A stretch of DNA of 64,000 bases from Occallatibacter savannae (GCF_003131205.1 NZ_QFFY01000008.1:124001-188000), one strand, 5' to 3'. Numbered from the stretch's first letter, positions 9,312-18,572 are shown. Numbers and translations: made by a program. The notes: a model not told the origin generated them from the sequence alone.

Positions 9312-10139
9312 GTGCTTACGTACTTGTTATTCCGTGCCGGAAAAGAACTTCGATGCCGGGCAGTGCTCGCGGCGTTGGTTTGCGCGCTGCTGGCCTTCCC
9401 CCTGGCAGCCCGATCCGAGCAGCTGCGCGTCCGCCACCCTGAAGGCACGCTTCACGGGTTCCTCTCCATCACTACCGACCAGGGCCAGGTGCTCGCTGCC
9501 GGCGACCTCATCGAGATTGTCCGTGGCGATCGGGTTACCTCGCGGCTGACATTTCATTTCAAAGACGGTTCTCTCGACGACGAAACGACGGTGTTCACCC
9601 AGAAGGGCGTCTTCCGGCTCATCTCCGACCACCACATCCAGCGCGGACCCTACTTCCCCACGCAACTCGATATGAGCGTAGACGTGCCCAAGGGAACCGT
9701 GGTGACGAAGTGGAAAGAAAAAGACGGCAACGAGCACGAGTCCACTGACCACATGAAGCTGCCCCCCGACCTCTACAACGGTCTGGTCACGCCCATCGTC
9801 AAGAACCTCAATCCGGATGCACCCGAAACCAAAGTCTCCATGGTCGTTTCCACACCCAAACCCCGCGTCGTCACGCTCCTGATGCGGCCGCTCGGTCCGG
9901 CGCCGTTCTCCCTCGCAGGAGTCGCACGCAAAGGCCTTCAGTACGAGATCAAGATCGAACTCGGAGGCGTCGTGGGGCTCATCGCGCCCGTAGTCGGCAA
10001 AGCGCCCCCAAACATTTACATGTGGATTGAAGGTGGCGAAGTCCCGATCTTCTTGAAGGAAACCGGCCCGCTCTTCGAAGGTGGCGCAAACCTCACCATC
10101 AACCTCATCGGCCCCGGCTGGCCCGAAGGCAAACGCTAG
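9312..10139 (+). CDS. Exported protein of unknown function
   Basis: Not recognised. The ORF is open from 9231. I prefer the GTG at 9312 because it places a signal-peptide-like stretch (AVLAALVCALLAFPLAARS) near the N-terminus, but no strong ribosome-binding site decides the start. The mature part (about 240 residues) is beta-rich, with repeated acidic and aromatic segments and an IYMWIEGGEVPIFLKETGPL block near the end. It has no cysteines in the mature region and no TM segment. It sits alone, convergent with the nucleotidase gene. Probably periplasmic. Confidence 0.65.
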   Translation: MLTYLLFRAGKELRCRAVLAALVCALLAFPLAARSEQLRVRHPEGTLHGFLSITTDQGQVLAAGDLIEIVRGDRVTSRLTFHFKDGSLDDETTVFTQKGVFRLISDHHIQRGPYFPTQLDMSVDVPKGTVVTKWKEKDGNEHESTDHMKLPPDLYNGLVTPIVKNLNPDAPETKVSMVVSTPKPRVVTLLMRPLGPAPFSLAGVARKGLQYEIKIELGGVVGLIAPVVGKAPPNIYMWIEGGEVPIFLKETGPLFEGGANLTINLIGPGWPEGKR

Positions 10140-10154
10140 TTTCGGCTCCGCACG

Positions 10155-10709
10155 TCAGCCTGAAACACCTGCGAAATACTCCGCAATCTCCTGCCAGTCG
10201 TTCACCCGCACAAACCCTGTCGCGCCGTGATTGTGCGGTGCGGTATACAGCAGCCCCTGGCCCTGGAATCGCATCAGGTTCCGCGGCATGTCGTCGATCA
10301 GGTAATCAGCCAGCAGAATGCTTTTGTCGCCGCAGAACACATAATGCGTCGGCGGAATGAACGAGAAGTGCCGCTGCAGCCAGCGATACTTCGGGCCCAG
10401 CGAGTTGGGCACCGCCATCGCCTGTGTTGCGATGAAGATCTCGAATCGCGACGAGAGCTGTTTTAGCACCTGTTGCGCGCCAGGCATCAGCGGCAGGTCT
10501 TCAAAGAAATCCTCCGCATCCAGAAAGGCCCGCAGTTCCTGCTGCCGGTCCTGCGGAGTCACCTCCCACAGCCCCTTGCCCGACAGGTCTTCAAGTGTCA
10601 CTTCCTCTTCGAATGCCTGGTTGTATCGCCGCAGGTGCTCGGCCAGCGTATCGGCCATCACCTCGTCCATGTCCACGCAGATGCGCTTCAACTTGCTTTC
10701 AGCTCCCAT
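10155..10709 (-). CDS. 5'(3')-deoxyribonucleotidase (HAD superfamily, NT5C type)
   Basis: Predicted phosphatase dephosphorylating deoxyribonucleoside monophosphates. 184 residues. HAD motif I is CVDMDEVMADT (nucleophile and general-acid aspartates about residues 12 and 14). Motif II is IFIATQA, motif III is the Lys near KYRWLQRHF, and motif IV is LIDDMPRN. The length matches NT5C family members (about 180-200). The start ATG is 27 bp downstream of the zinc-ribbon gene's stop on the same strand, so the two are probably co-transcribed. The exact nucleotide preference is not readable from sequence. Confidence 0.88.
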   Translation of the reverse strand: MGAESKLKRICVDMDEVMADTLAEHLRRYNQAFEEEVTLEDLSGKGLWEVTPQDRQQELRAFLDAEDFFEDLPLMPGAQQVLKQLSSRFEIFIATQAMAVPNSLGPKYRWLQRHFSFIPPTHYVFCGDKSILLADYLIDDMPRNLMRFQGQGLLYTAPHNHGATGFVRVNDWQEIAEYFAGVSG

Positions 10710-10736
10710 AGCGATTGGATCCGGCAGGCGTACGGA

Positions 10737-11525
10737 TCACGCACCAGCCTGTCGCGGCTTGCGGATCGCTCTTCCCGTATCGGCCACCGCCGGATCAGGC
10801 TGAGCCGGCTTGGCGGCGGGCGCCATCTCTGGATCCCAATAGAGCAGCCTGCCGCAGCTGTCGCAATTGAGCAGCTGGCCTTCACGCAGTTGATTCCACA
10901 CCTGCGGCCGCACGCCCATGCGGCAACCCATGCACTGCTGGTTCTCCGCGCGCGCAATCCCCGAACCCCGCTGTGCCGCGATCCGGTCGAAGCGCGCGAG
11001 CAGATCCGGCTCGATCAGCTTGCGCAGCTGCTCCCGTTCCACCGCGAGTGCCGCCTGCTGTTCGGCAATTTCCTTCTGCTGACCCGCGACGTACTCGCGC
11101 GTTTTGTCCAGCGTCCCTGCGAGTTCTTCCACCTGTTTCCGGGCTGAGGCCAGTGCCGCCTCCTGCGCCTCCGTCCGCTCCAGGCTCGCGAACTCCTCGT
11201 TCTCAAGCCGTTCAATCTCGGAACTCGCAAAGTGCAGCTCGTGCTCGATCGCCGCAGCCTGGGCCGTCGTGGTCACTGAATCCTGTTGCGCCTCGTAGCG
11301 CGTAGCCTTCTGCCGATGCTGCTCAACCTCGCGGTCCAGCTTGTTCCGCAGCGATTCTTCCCGGTTCAGCGCATCCGATGCGGCAGCCGACTGCTTCTGC
11401 ATCGCCTCCAGAGCCGATTGCGCCTCGGCGATCCGTGCCGGAAGCGTTCTCGCCTGTTGGATCAGCCGGCCGCGCTCCGTTTCCACGGACTGCAGCTTCA
11501 CCAGGTTCTCAATCTGCTCTTGCAT
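10737..11525 (-). CDS. Coiled-coil protein with C-terminal zinc ribbon (CT398-like, C4-type)
   Basis: About 262 residues. Residues 1-190 are an almost continuous alpha-helical coiled coil (for example LARKQ/EVEQHRQKATRYEAQ-type heptads, with many Glu/Gln/Arg). A C4 zinc ribbon follows: CMGCRMGV, then LNCDSCGRLLYW (about 200-240). Family members (zf-RING_7, CT398/HP0958) are linked to secretion or flagellar-export chaperoning and rpoN mRNA binding in other bacteria, but no flagellar genes are here. I set the start at the ATG at 11525. The reading frame stays open far upstream across the divergent AsmA-like gene, but that part is antisense to it. The tail is Pro/Ala/Lys-rich. Likely operon with the deoxyribonucleotidase. 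Confidence 0.85.
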   Translation of the reverse strand: MQEQIENLVKLQSVETERGRLIQQARTLPARIAEAQSALEAMQKQSAAASDALNREESLRNKLDREVEQHRQKATRYEAQQDSVTTTAQAAAIEHELHFASSEIERLENEEFASLERTEAQEAALASARKQVEELAGTLDKTREYVAGQQKEIAEQQAALAVEREQLRKLIEPDLLARFDRIAAQRGSGIARAENQQCMGCRMGVRPQVWNQLREGQLLNCDSCGRLLYWDPEMAPAAKPAQPDPAVADTGRAIRKPRQAGA

Positions 11526-11630
11526 GGCTGCCAAGCAGTTTATTGCATCGGCCGCGAAAGCAGAAATTCCCGCCAGATAGCTGCCCGCAGGCATCCAAGT
11601 AGAAGGATGCGGCAACGGGGGGATGCAGTC

Positions 11631-13286
11631 ATGCCTGAGCGCAGAGCGCGGTGGCCCTACTGGGTCGGCGGAAGCGTACTCGCGTTTCTCGCTACCGTGG
11701 CCATCGTCGTCGACATCCTGGCTCATCGCGCCGAGCCCTTCGTCCGCCAGCAGGTCATCCAGGCGCTCTCCGAGCGATTCCACGCGCACGTAGAACTCGA
11801 CAGCTTCCACCTGGCCCTGGGCAACACCCTCCGCGGCGAGTGGGGCGTTTGGGGAGAAGGCAAAGGCCTCCGCATCTGGCCCCCGGCCGAGGTCAAAGGC
11901 GTGGAGGTCCCCATTCCGCAGCCGCCCGTCGCGCCTCTCGTCCGCCTCGACGAGTTCCACTTCCACGCCCCCTTGCACTACAAATCCGGTCAGCCCATCC
12001 ACATCACCATGGTTCGACTCAAGGGTCTGGACATCCATTTCCCGCCGCGCTCCCACATGCGCAGAGCCAGCGAACCCAAGCCCGACGACGACTCCAGCAC
12101 CCCCAGCGTCAGTCTGGTGATTGATGCTCTCGATTGCACCGACGTCAAATTCACCCACGAGTCCGACAACCCCAACAAGGTCCCTCTCGAATTCGTGATC
12201 AGCAAATTCAAAGCCAAGGGCGTTCACTCCGGCTCGCCCGTCAACTTCGAAGCCGTCGTCCAGAACCCCAAGCCGCCCGGCGAGATTCACACCACCGGCG
12301 CGTTCGGCCCCTGGATGGTCGATGATCCCGGCAATAGCCCTATCCGCGGCGACTATACCTTCAAGCACGCTGATCTCTCCGTATTCAACGGCATCGCCGG
12401 GACGCTGGATTCGAAGGGCCACTACATCGGCACGCTTCGCAACATGCAGGTCGATGGTGCAACCGACACTCCCGATTTCCAGCTCGAGCGCTTCGGCCAC
12501 ACCATGGTCCTGCACACCGACTTCGACGCCCGCGTCGATGGCACCACCGGCGACACGTGGCTCAAGTCCGTGAACGCCACGATGGATAGCTCGCACTTCA
12601 CCACCAATGGACAGATCGTGCGAGTGCTCAAGCCTGGAGACGATGGCCGCATGCACAGCATCGGTCACGACATCGCGCTCAACGTCAACGTGGACCGCGC
12701 CCACATCGAAGATTTTCTGCGCCTCGCGACCGACTCCCCCGTGCCCATCCTCGCCGGCGGAGTGCAGGTGCAGGCGCAGCTCCACATCCCTCCCGGCAAG
12801 CAGTCCGTCATCGATCGAATGACCCTGAAGGGCAACTTTCAGTTGAACGACGCGCTGTTCACCAGCCTTACGGTGCAGAAGAAGATTCGGGAACTCAGCT
12901 TGCGCGGCCAGGGCAAGCCCCAGGAACTCAAGTCGGCTGAAGACGAGAAGATCAAGTCGCAGGTGCAGGGCGATTTCGACCTGCGCGGCGGCGTGCTCAC
13001 CATCCCCAGGGTCACGTACACCGTGCCCGGCGCAGATATTCATCTGCACGGCACCTACCGCACCAAAGGGCAGACACTCGACTTCACCGGCACTGCCAAG
13101 ATGCAGGCGTCGATTTCCAAGATGGTCGGCGGCTGGAAAGGCTTCCTGCTCAAGCCTGCCGATCGCTTTTTCCGCAAGAACGGCTCCGGTGCCGAAATCC
13201 CCATCTACATTGCCGGTACTCGCGACGATCCGCACTTCGGCTACAACGGTGGCGGCGGCACCCATCCCGAGCGGCCCGACCGGTAA
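11631..13286 (+). CDS. AsmA/DUF748-like membrane-anchored periplasmic protein
   Basis: 551 residues. One N-terminal TM helix (about 11-30, VGGSVLAFLATVAIVVDIL) is followed by a large beta-rich periplasmic part with recurring FHFHAPLHY-, DLRGGVLTIPR- and YRTKGQTLDFTGTAKMQ-type strands. This layout is typical of AsmA-like (TamB/DUF748) proteins implicated in inter-membrane lipid transport and outer-membrane homeostasis. I chose ATG 11631 because a GGGGGGA site lies eight bases upstream. It is divergent from the zinc-ribbon gene (105 bp apart). The specific role is unknown. Confidence 0.72.
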   Translation: MPERRARWPYWVGGSVLAFLATVAIVVDILAHRAEPFVRQQVIQALSERFHAHVELDSFHLALGNTLRGEWGVWGEGKGLRIWPPAEVKGVEVPIPQPPVAPLVRLDEFHFHAPLHYKSGQPIHITMVRLKGLDIHFPPRSHMRRASEPKPDDDSSTPSVSLVIDALDCTDVKFTHESDNPNKVPLEFVISKFKAKGVHSGSPVNFEAVVQNPKPPGEIHTTGAFGPWMVDDPGNSPIRGDYTFKHADLSVFNGIAGTLDSKGHYIGTLRNMQVDGATDTPDFQLERFGHTMVLHTDFDARVDGTTGDTWLKSVNATMDSSHFTTNGQIVRVLKPGDDGRMHSIGHDIALNVNVDRAHIEDFLRLATDSPVPILAGGVQVQAQLHIPPGKQSVIDRMTLKGNFQLNDALFTSLTVQKKIRELSLRGQGKPQELKSAEDEKIKSQVQGDFDLRGGVLTIPRVTYTVPGADIHLHGTYRTKGQTLDFTGTAKMQASISKMVGGWKGFLLKPADRFFRKNGSGAEIPIYIAGTRDDPHFGYNGGGGTHPERPDR

Positions 13287-13358
13287 ATAGCCCGAACGTT
13301 GCAGCGCTTCCGCGTGCCCGAGCGCCTTATGTTCACGTCTGCTCGCGCGAAAGCTGGG

Positions 13359-13364
13359 TATAAT
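13359..13364 (+). promoter_or_regulatory. Probable -10 element for the SPFH gene
   Basis: A perfect TATAAT lies 39 bp before the ATG at 13403. No good -35 is seen at the expected spacing, so an activator or an unusual promoter is possible. Confidence 0.35.
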
Positions 13365-13402
13365 CTCCGCAACATCCAGTTATCAGATTTGCGGAGGCTT
13401 CT

Positions 13403-14320
13403 ATGGACATAGTCGCCCTTGTCCTGTTGATTGCTATCGGCTTCATCGCGCTCATCACCATTCTGGGCAGCTTCTTCACCGTGAGCACCTCGCAGGTGGC
13501 CGTCATCACGCGCTTCGGCAAGTTTCTGCGCGTGGCCGAAGCGGGGCTCAACTGGAAAACTCCCTATATCGATCGCGTGGCCGGCCTCGTCAGCCTCCGC
13601 GTCAACCAGATCGCGCTCACCATGGAGACAAAGACCAAGGACAACGTCTTCGTCACCATCCCGATCTCGGTGCAGAATCGCGTGCGCCCCGAGCGGGTCT
13701 ACGACGCCTTCTACAAGCTGTCCGACCCCGTCGCACAGATCAAGTCCTACGTCGAGCAGGTCATCCTCGGCCACGTCCCAAGCATGACCCTCGATGAAGT
13801 CTTCGCATCGCAGTCCAGCATTGCGGCCGCCGTGAAGCAGGAACTCGATTCCGACATGGCCGCCTTCGGATACGAGATTGTGAACGTGCTGGTCACCGAC
13901 ATCGTTCCCGACGCAAAGGTAAAGTCGGCGATGAACGATATCAACGCCGCACAGCGCGAGCAGGTAGCAGCACAGGCTCGCGGCGAAGCCGACAAGATCC
14001 TGGTCGTCAAGAAGGCCGAAGCCGAGGCGGAAAGCAAAGCGCTTCAGGGGCAGGGAATCGCCAACCAGCGCCGGGCCATCGTCGAAGGCCTGCAGACCTC
14101 CATCGAGCAATTCCAGAAAGCGGTCGACGGAGCCACTCCGCGCGACGTCATGCAACTCGTGCTGGTCACGCAGTACTTCGACACGCTGAAGGCCATCGGC
14201 GAGAACGACAAGACCAACACGCTGTTCGTCGCGCACTCGCCCGCCGCCGTAAAGGAAGTCTCAGACCAGATCCTCGACTCGATGCTCATGGCCCAGAGCG
14301 CCAGCGTGATGTCGCGATAG
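13403..14320 (+). CDS. SPFH / band 7 domain protein (stomatin-prohibitin family)
   Basis: 305 residues. The N-terminal TM anchor (about 3-22, VALVLLIAIGFIALITILGS) is followed by an SPFH domain at about 28-200 (STSQVAVITRFGKFLRVAEAGLNW start). A helical region rich in Ala/Glu/Lys follows (QREQVAAQARGEADKILVVKKAEAEAESKAL), typical of oligomerising flotillin/HflK-like proteins. It is expected to form membrane-associated rings that scaffold proteases or membrane microdomains. The ATG has a GGAGG site. No partner gene (NfeD or HflC) is adjacent, which is slightly unusual. Confidence 0.9.
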   Translation: MDIVALVLLIAIGFIALITILGSFFTVSTSQVAVITRFGKFLRVAEAGLNWKTPYIDRVAGLVSLRVNQIALTMETKTKDNVFVTIPISVQNRVRPERVYDAFYKLSDPVAQIKSYVEQVILGHVPSMTLDEVFASQSSIAAAVKQELDSDMAAFGYEIVNVLVTDIVPDAKVKSAMNDINAAQREQVAAQARGEADKILVVKKAEAEAESKALQGQGIANQRRAIVEGLQTSIEQFQKAVDGATPRDVMQLVLVTQYFDTLKAIGENDKTNTLFVAHSPAAVKEVSDQILDSMLMAQSASVMSR

Positions 14321-14364
14321 CGGAAAGCCGCCCTCTAAATCCGTCATGCCTTCCAGCCGTGCGC

Positions 14365-14387
14365 TGTGATACTTTGGCCTGTTCACG
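14365..14387. promoter_or_regulatory. Conserved upstream motif before GH13 gene 1
   Basis: The 23-bp sequence TGTGATACTTTGGCCTGTTCACG lies 54 bp before the ATG at 14442. A near-identical copy is present at 16509-16531 upstream of the second GH13 gene. The TGTG...CAC ends give partial dyad symmetry, so an operator or a shared promoter element is likely. Confidence 0.45.
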
Positions 14388-14441
14388 CCGCAGCCGCATT
14401 GACGAGTTGCGGAACCAGAACCCGCGCACGAGGGACCTGCA

Positions 14442-16205
14442 ATGTACTGGACCAAATCTGCCGTAATCGCCGCCGCAATCCTCGCCTTCACAGCCACCGC
14501 GCCTTCCACCTCCATCGCCGCCGCGCAATCTACGTCGACAACCATAGCTCAGGCCATCAAGGACCAGCCCACCGGCCCCGAGTGGTGGCGGCACGCGGTC
14601 ATCTACGAGCTCTACCCGCGCAGCTTTCAGGACTCGAACAACGACGGGGTCGGCGACCTGAAAGGCATTACCTCGCGCCTCGATTACCTCCACGACCTCG
14701 GCATCGACGCCATCTGGATCACGCCCATGTATCCCTCGCCCGGCATCGATTACGGCTACGACATCTCCAACTATGTCGCCATCGATCCGCTCTACGGCTC
14801 CATGCAGGACTTCGACAACCTCGTTGCCGAGGCGAAGAAGCGCGATATTCGCATCATCATGGACTACGTCATCAACCATACGTCCGACAAGCACGAGTGG
14901 TTCATCGAGTCCCGCTCCTCGCGCGACAATCCCAAGCGCAATTGGTACGTGTGGCACGACGGCAAGGGCCAGACTGCAACGGACAAAGGCCAGCCACCCA
15001 ACAACTGGCAATCATGGTTCGGCCACTCGGCCTGGCAGTGGGACGAGAAGACCCGTCAGTACTACTACCACTACTTCTACGTCGAGCAGCCTGACCTGAA
15101 CTGGCGCAACCCCGAAGTCCACAAGGCCATGGACGGGGTGCTCGATTTCTGGATGCAGCGCGGTGTCGCCGGCTTCCGCATCGATGCTGTCTCGCGTCTC
15201 TTTGAAGACCCGCAGATGCGCGACGATCCATATCTTCCCGGCCACAATGCCTACGGCGATCGCAACATCCAGCACAAGTACACCGACGATCTTCCCCAGG
15301 TACATGACGTGTTGAAAGAAGTGCGCAAGGTCGTCGACAAATACCCCGGCAATCCTGTCCTCGTCACCGAAGCCGACGAGCCCAACGTGCAGGCGCTCAC
15401 CAAAATGTACGGCAACGCCGACGAAGTCCAGTTGCCCATGGACTTCCAGATCGCCGACGTCAACGAGCTCTCCGCGCCGCGATTCAGGGAGCTTTTCCAT
15501 CAGATAGAGAACAACTCCGCCCACGGCCAGCCTGAGTTCTTCTTCTCCAACCACGACCAGCGCCGTCAGTGGGACCGCTATGGCGATGGCGAACACAACG
15601 ACCAGATCGCCAAACTCATGGCCGTCCTCGAACTCACCGCGCGCGGTACGCCGCAGATGTACTACGGCGAAGAGCTCGGCATGCGCACCACCGATCCCGC
15701 GCGCGTGGAAGATGTACACGATCCCATCGGCAAGCTCGGCTGGCCCAAGGAGAAGGGCCGCGACGGCGAGCGCACACCGATGCAGTGGGACGCAACGCCC
15801 CAGGCCGGCTTCACAACCGTGCAGAAACCCTGGCTCCCCATCCCGCCAACGTCGACAAAGTACAACGTCGAAACCGAGAGCAAAGATCCCGACTCCATCT
15901 ACAACGCCTACAAGCGTCTTCTCTCGCTGCGCAAGACGGAGCCGGCCCTCCGCGACGGCGCCCAGATCGGCATCAACAACGACGATAAGGATGTCTTCGC
16001 CTTCGTCCGCACCACCGGCGACGCCAGCATCGTCGTGGCCCTCAACATGAGCGGCAAGCCGCAGAAGATCGCGCTTGACTGGAAGAGCATCGGCGTGACC
16101 GGAACCAAACTCGCGCCGCTCTACTCCTCGCCGAAGTTCAGCACCGACTCCGGCGACCGCCTCGAACTACCCCCATTCGCCGCCCTCGTAGCCAAGATCG
16201 AATAA
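14442..16205 (+). CDS. Exported GH13 alpha-glucosidase / alpha-amylase family protein (copy 1)
   Basis: Glycoside hydrolase acting on alpha-glucosidic linkages outside the cytoplasm. 587 residues. A signal peptide (about 1-30, ending SIAAAQS) precedes the catalytic (beta/alpha)8 barrel. The four GH13 regions are visible: DYVINHTS, GFRIDAVSRLF (nucleophile Asp), VLVTEADEPN (acid/base Glu) and FFSNHDQRRQW (transition-state Asp). All catalytic residues are present. The block EWWRHAVIYELYPRSFQDSN near the N-terminus is typical of oligo-1,6-glucosidase, alpha-glucosidase and trehalose-synthase subfamilies. A C-terminal beta domain completes it. A GAGGG site precedes the ATG. It is a tandem paralog of 16614-18401. 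Exact specificity is unknown. Confidence 0.92.
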   Translation: MYWTKSAVIAAAILAFTATAPSTSIAAAQSTSTTIAQAIKDQPTGPEWWRHAVIYELYPRSFQDSNNDGVGDLKGITSRLDYLHDLGIDAIWITPMYPSPGIDYGYDISNYVAIDPLYGSMQDFDNLVAEAKKRDIRIIMDYVINHTSDKHEWFIESRSSRDNPKRNWYVWHDGKGQTATDKGQPPNNWQSWFGHSAWQWDEKTRQYYYHYFYVEQPDLNWRNPEVHKAMDGVLDFWMQRGVAGFRIDAVSRLFEDPQMRDDPYLPGHNAYGDRNIQHKYTDDLPQVHDVLKEVRKVVDKYPGNPVLVTEADEPNVQALTKMYGNADEVQLPMDFQIADVNELSAPRFRELFHQIENNSAHGQPEFFFSNHDQRRQWDRYGDGEHNDQIAKLMAVLELTARGTPQMYYGEELGMRTTDPARVEDVHDPIGKLGWPKEKGRDGERTPMQWDATPQAGFTTVQKPWLPIPPTSTKYNVETESKDPDSIYNAYKRLLSLRKTEPALRDGAQIGINNDDKDVFAFVRTTGDASIVVALNMSGKPQKIALDWKSIGVTGTKLAPLYSSPKFSTDSGDRLELPPFAALVAKIE

Positions 16206-16222
16206 CTCCCTAACCCGCATCC

Positions 16223-16282
16223 CGGGTGCCCCATCCAAGCTCTGCTTGGGTGGGGAACGATAAATTCAACCCTCCACAATCC
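16223..16282. repeat. REP-like 60-bp repeat, copy A
   Basis: A 60-bp unit containing the palindrome CCAAGC-TCT-GCTTGG flanked by CCCCA / TGGGG. It is repeated at 16372-16431 with two mismatches. The 408-bp gap between the two GH13 genes holds essentially these repeats plus a CCTGAGCCTGTCGAAGGG segment, a common bacterial intergenic repeat motif. Confidence 0.7.
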
Positions 16283-16371
16283 CGGGTGCCCCATAGCCCG
16301 CCCTGAGCCTGTCGAAGGGTCTCCCGCTGTTGGAGACATGGGAAGCCACAAACTTCCCAGGCCACAATAGC

Positions 16372-16431
16372 CGGGTGCCCCATCCAAGCTCTGCTTGGGT
16401 GGGGAACGAGAAATTCAACCCTCCGCAATCC
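16372..16431. repeat. REP-like 60-bp repeat, copy B
   Basis: Second copy of the 16223-16282 unit, in direct orientation and nearly identical. A truncated copy of its left end starts at about 16281. Confidence 0.7.
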
Positions 16432-16508
16432 TGAGAACATGGGGACCACAATCTCTCCCGCACCCCCTCCCCGCAGCCGCACTTTCAACTCCCGCCGACC
16501 CCTCCTGC

Positions 16509-16531
16509 TGTGGTAGTTTGGCCTGTTCACA
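16509..16531. promoter_or_regulatory. Conserved upstream motif before GH13 gene 2
   Basis: TGTGGTAGTTTGGCCTGTTCACA lies 82 bp before the ATG at 16614. It differs from the copy at 14365-14387 in only three positions. The ends TGTG / CACA are inverted repeats, giving it operator-like symmetry. Confidence 0.5.
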
Positions 16532-16613
16532 CCGTTGCCATTTCCACGAGCACGGAAACGGGGCTCGTCGACCGCTGTTTTCTCGCGCTGCCCCAGGAAC
16601 ATAAGGAGACGCA

Positions 16614-18401
16614 ATGCACTGGACCGGAAGTCTTGCAATCATCGCCGCAGCCGCAATCACGCTTGGAACGGGAACCCTGAAAGCTGCCGCCCAGGAATCC
16701 TCCAGCGCCGCAAGCGAAAAGAACTGGTGGCGCAACGCAGTGTTTTACGAGATCTACCCCCGCAGCTTTGGCGACGCCAATAACGACGGCATCGGCGATC
16801 TCAAAGGCATCACCGCTCACCTCGACTACCTCAAGGACCTCGGCGTCGACGCCATCTGGCTCACGCCCATCTACCCCTCGCCGCAGGTCGACTTCGGCTA
16901 TGACATCGCGGATTACATGGCGATCGACCCGCAGTGCGGCACCATGGCCGATTTCGACCGCCTCATGGCCGAAGCCAACAAGCGCCACATCCGCGTGCTC
17001 ATGGACATGGTCATGAACCACTCCTCCGACAAGCACAAGTGGTTCCTGCAGTCGCGCTCATCCAAAACGAATCCCTACCGTGACTGGTACGTCTGGCACG
17101 ACGGCAAAGGCGAAACCGCAACCGACAAAGGCCAGCCCCCCAATAACTGGCAGTCCGTCTTCGGCGGCTCCGCATGGGAGTGGGACGACAAAACGCGGCA
17201 GTACTACTACCACAAGTTCTATACGCAGCAGCCGGACCTGAACTGGAACAATCCCAAGGTCCGCCAGGCCTTCAAAGACATCATCGCCTTCTGGCTCAAG
17301 AAGGGCGTGGCCGGCTTCCGCTTCGACGCCATCACCACCCTGTTCGAAGACCCAAACCTCGCCGACGAAGGCGTAGTCAAAGATAAAAACGGCAACCCCG
17401 AAATGCGCAACGGCGAGCCGGTTCTCGAGAATGTGAAAACCGACAATCTCCCCGGCGTCCATGATGTCATGGCCGAGATGCGCGCCGAATCCGACAAGTT
17501 CTCTACCGACAAGTATCCCGGCACGCGCGTCTTCATCGGCGAAACGTACCTGCCCAACATCGCCGAGCTCCTCAAGCAGTACGGAACGCCGGAGAAGCCG
17601 GAGTTCCACCTTCCCATGGACACGCAGCTTCTGCTGGTGAACAAGATGGACGCGACCGCATTCCGCGCCAAGCTCGAAGATGCCGAGAGCGAACTGGGCA
17701 GCAACGTCCCGCTCTTTGTATTCGACAACCACGACAACCCGCGCATCGACGCCCGCTACGGCGACGGCGTCCACGACACCGACATTCAGCGCGTCATCTC
17801 CACCGTTCTCTTCGCCAGCAAGGGCGCCGCGCTCTTCTACCAGGGCGACGAAATCGGCATGAAGACCACTCCGCCGGCCCACAAGGAAGATGTAAAGGAT
17901 CCCGTGGGCCTGCGCTTCTGGCCGGAGTACAAAGGCCGCGATGGCGAACGCACACCGATGCAGTGGACCCCCGGGCCCAACGCTGGTTTCGACAGCCCCA
18001 CCGCCAAGCCATGGCTCCCCGTTCCCGGCAACAACTCCACCATCAACGTGCAATCAGAGAAGGCCGACCCCAAGTCGCTCTACTCCTGGTATCACTCCCT
18101 CATCGAGTTGAAGAAAAACAATGCCGCCTTCGCCCAGGGAGCCGATACCATGCTCGATCGCAACAACAAGAATGTCCTGAGCTGGAAGCGGCAGTCCCCG
18201 GGTGTACCGCCGGTCATCATCTGCGCCAACTTCACCGCAGAGCCGCAATCGGTCGATCTCGTCAGCCAGGGCATTCCCGAGGGCGCCATCACCACGCTGC
18301 TCAAAACGCCCGGTGGCTCCGACCCCTCCACGCTGAAGCACGTCAACCTCGGGCCGTTCGGCGTCTACATCGGCCAGCTTCAGTTCATGATCAGCCACTA
18401 A
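16614..18401 (+). CDS. Exported GH13 alpha-glucosidase / alpha-amylase family protein (copy 2)
   Basis: Paralog of the gene at 14442, 595 residues, with the same N-terminal plan (signal peptide ending LKAAAQE) and the same NWWRNAVFYEIYPRSFGDAN start of the barrel. The GH13 signature regions are DMVMNHSS, GFRFDAITTLF, FIGETYLPN and FVFDNHDNPR, so all three catalytic acids are kept. It carries a slightly longer loop after region II (KDKNGNPEMRNGEPVLENV, about 260-280) that the first copy lacks. This may alter substrate choice. AAGGAG precedes the ATG. The pair probably works on periplasmic maltodextrin- or isomaltose-type sugars, an inference. Confidence 0.92.
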   Translation: MHWTGSLAIIAAAAITLGTGTLKAAAQESSSAASEKNWWRNAVFYEIYPRSFGDANNDGIGDLKGITAHLDYLKDLGVDAIWLTPIYPSPQVDFGYDIADYMAIDPQCGTMADFDRLMAEANKRHIRVLMDMVMNHSSDKHKWFLQSRSSKTNPYRDWYVWHDGKGETATDKGQPPNNWQSVFGGSAWEWDDKTRQYYYHKFYTQQPDLNWNNPKVRQAFKDIIAFWLKKGVAGFRFDAITTLFEDPNLADEGVVKDKNGNPEMRNGEPVLENVKTDNLPGVHDVMAEMRAESDKFSTDKYPGTRVFIGETYLPNIAELLKQYGTPEKPEFHLPMDTQLLLVNKMDATAFRAKLEDAESELGSNVPLFVFDNHDNPRIDARYGDGVHDTDIQRVISTVLFASKGAALFYQGDEIGMKTTPPAHKEDVKDPVGLRFWPEYKGRDGERTPMQWTPGPNAGFDSPTAKPWLPVPGNNSTINVQSEKADPKSLYSWYHSLIELKKNNAAFAQGADTMLDRNNKNVLSWKRQSPGVPPVIICANFTAEPQSVDLVSQGIPEGAITTLLKTPGGSDPSTLKHVNLGPFGVYIGQLQFMISH

Positions 18402-18572
18402 GTCGATTTTGTTCTCGCCTCGGCGGTGGCTCTGCTTATCGGAGCCGCCGCCTGCTTTTCGCTCCTCTCCGGCCTGGCTCGACAGTGCCTGCGGAGCCGC
18501 ACTAATATGCTGAAACGTCCTCTTCAGCAGGGCGACCGATTTTCGAGATCAAGTTCGTCAGGAACAAACAAA

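Noticed and set aside
11526..13265. Long upstream extension of the zinc-ribbon protein's open frame
   Set aside because: It is antisense to the AsmA-like gene, has no family similarity, and the ATG at 11525 gives the normal family length.
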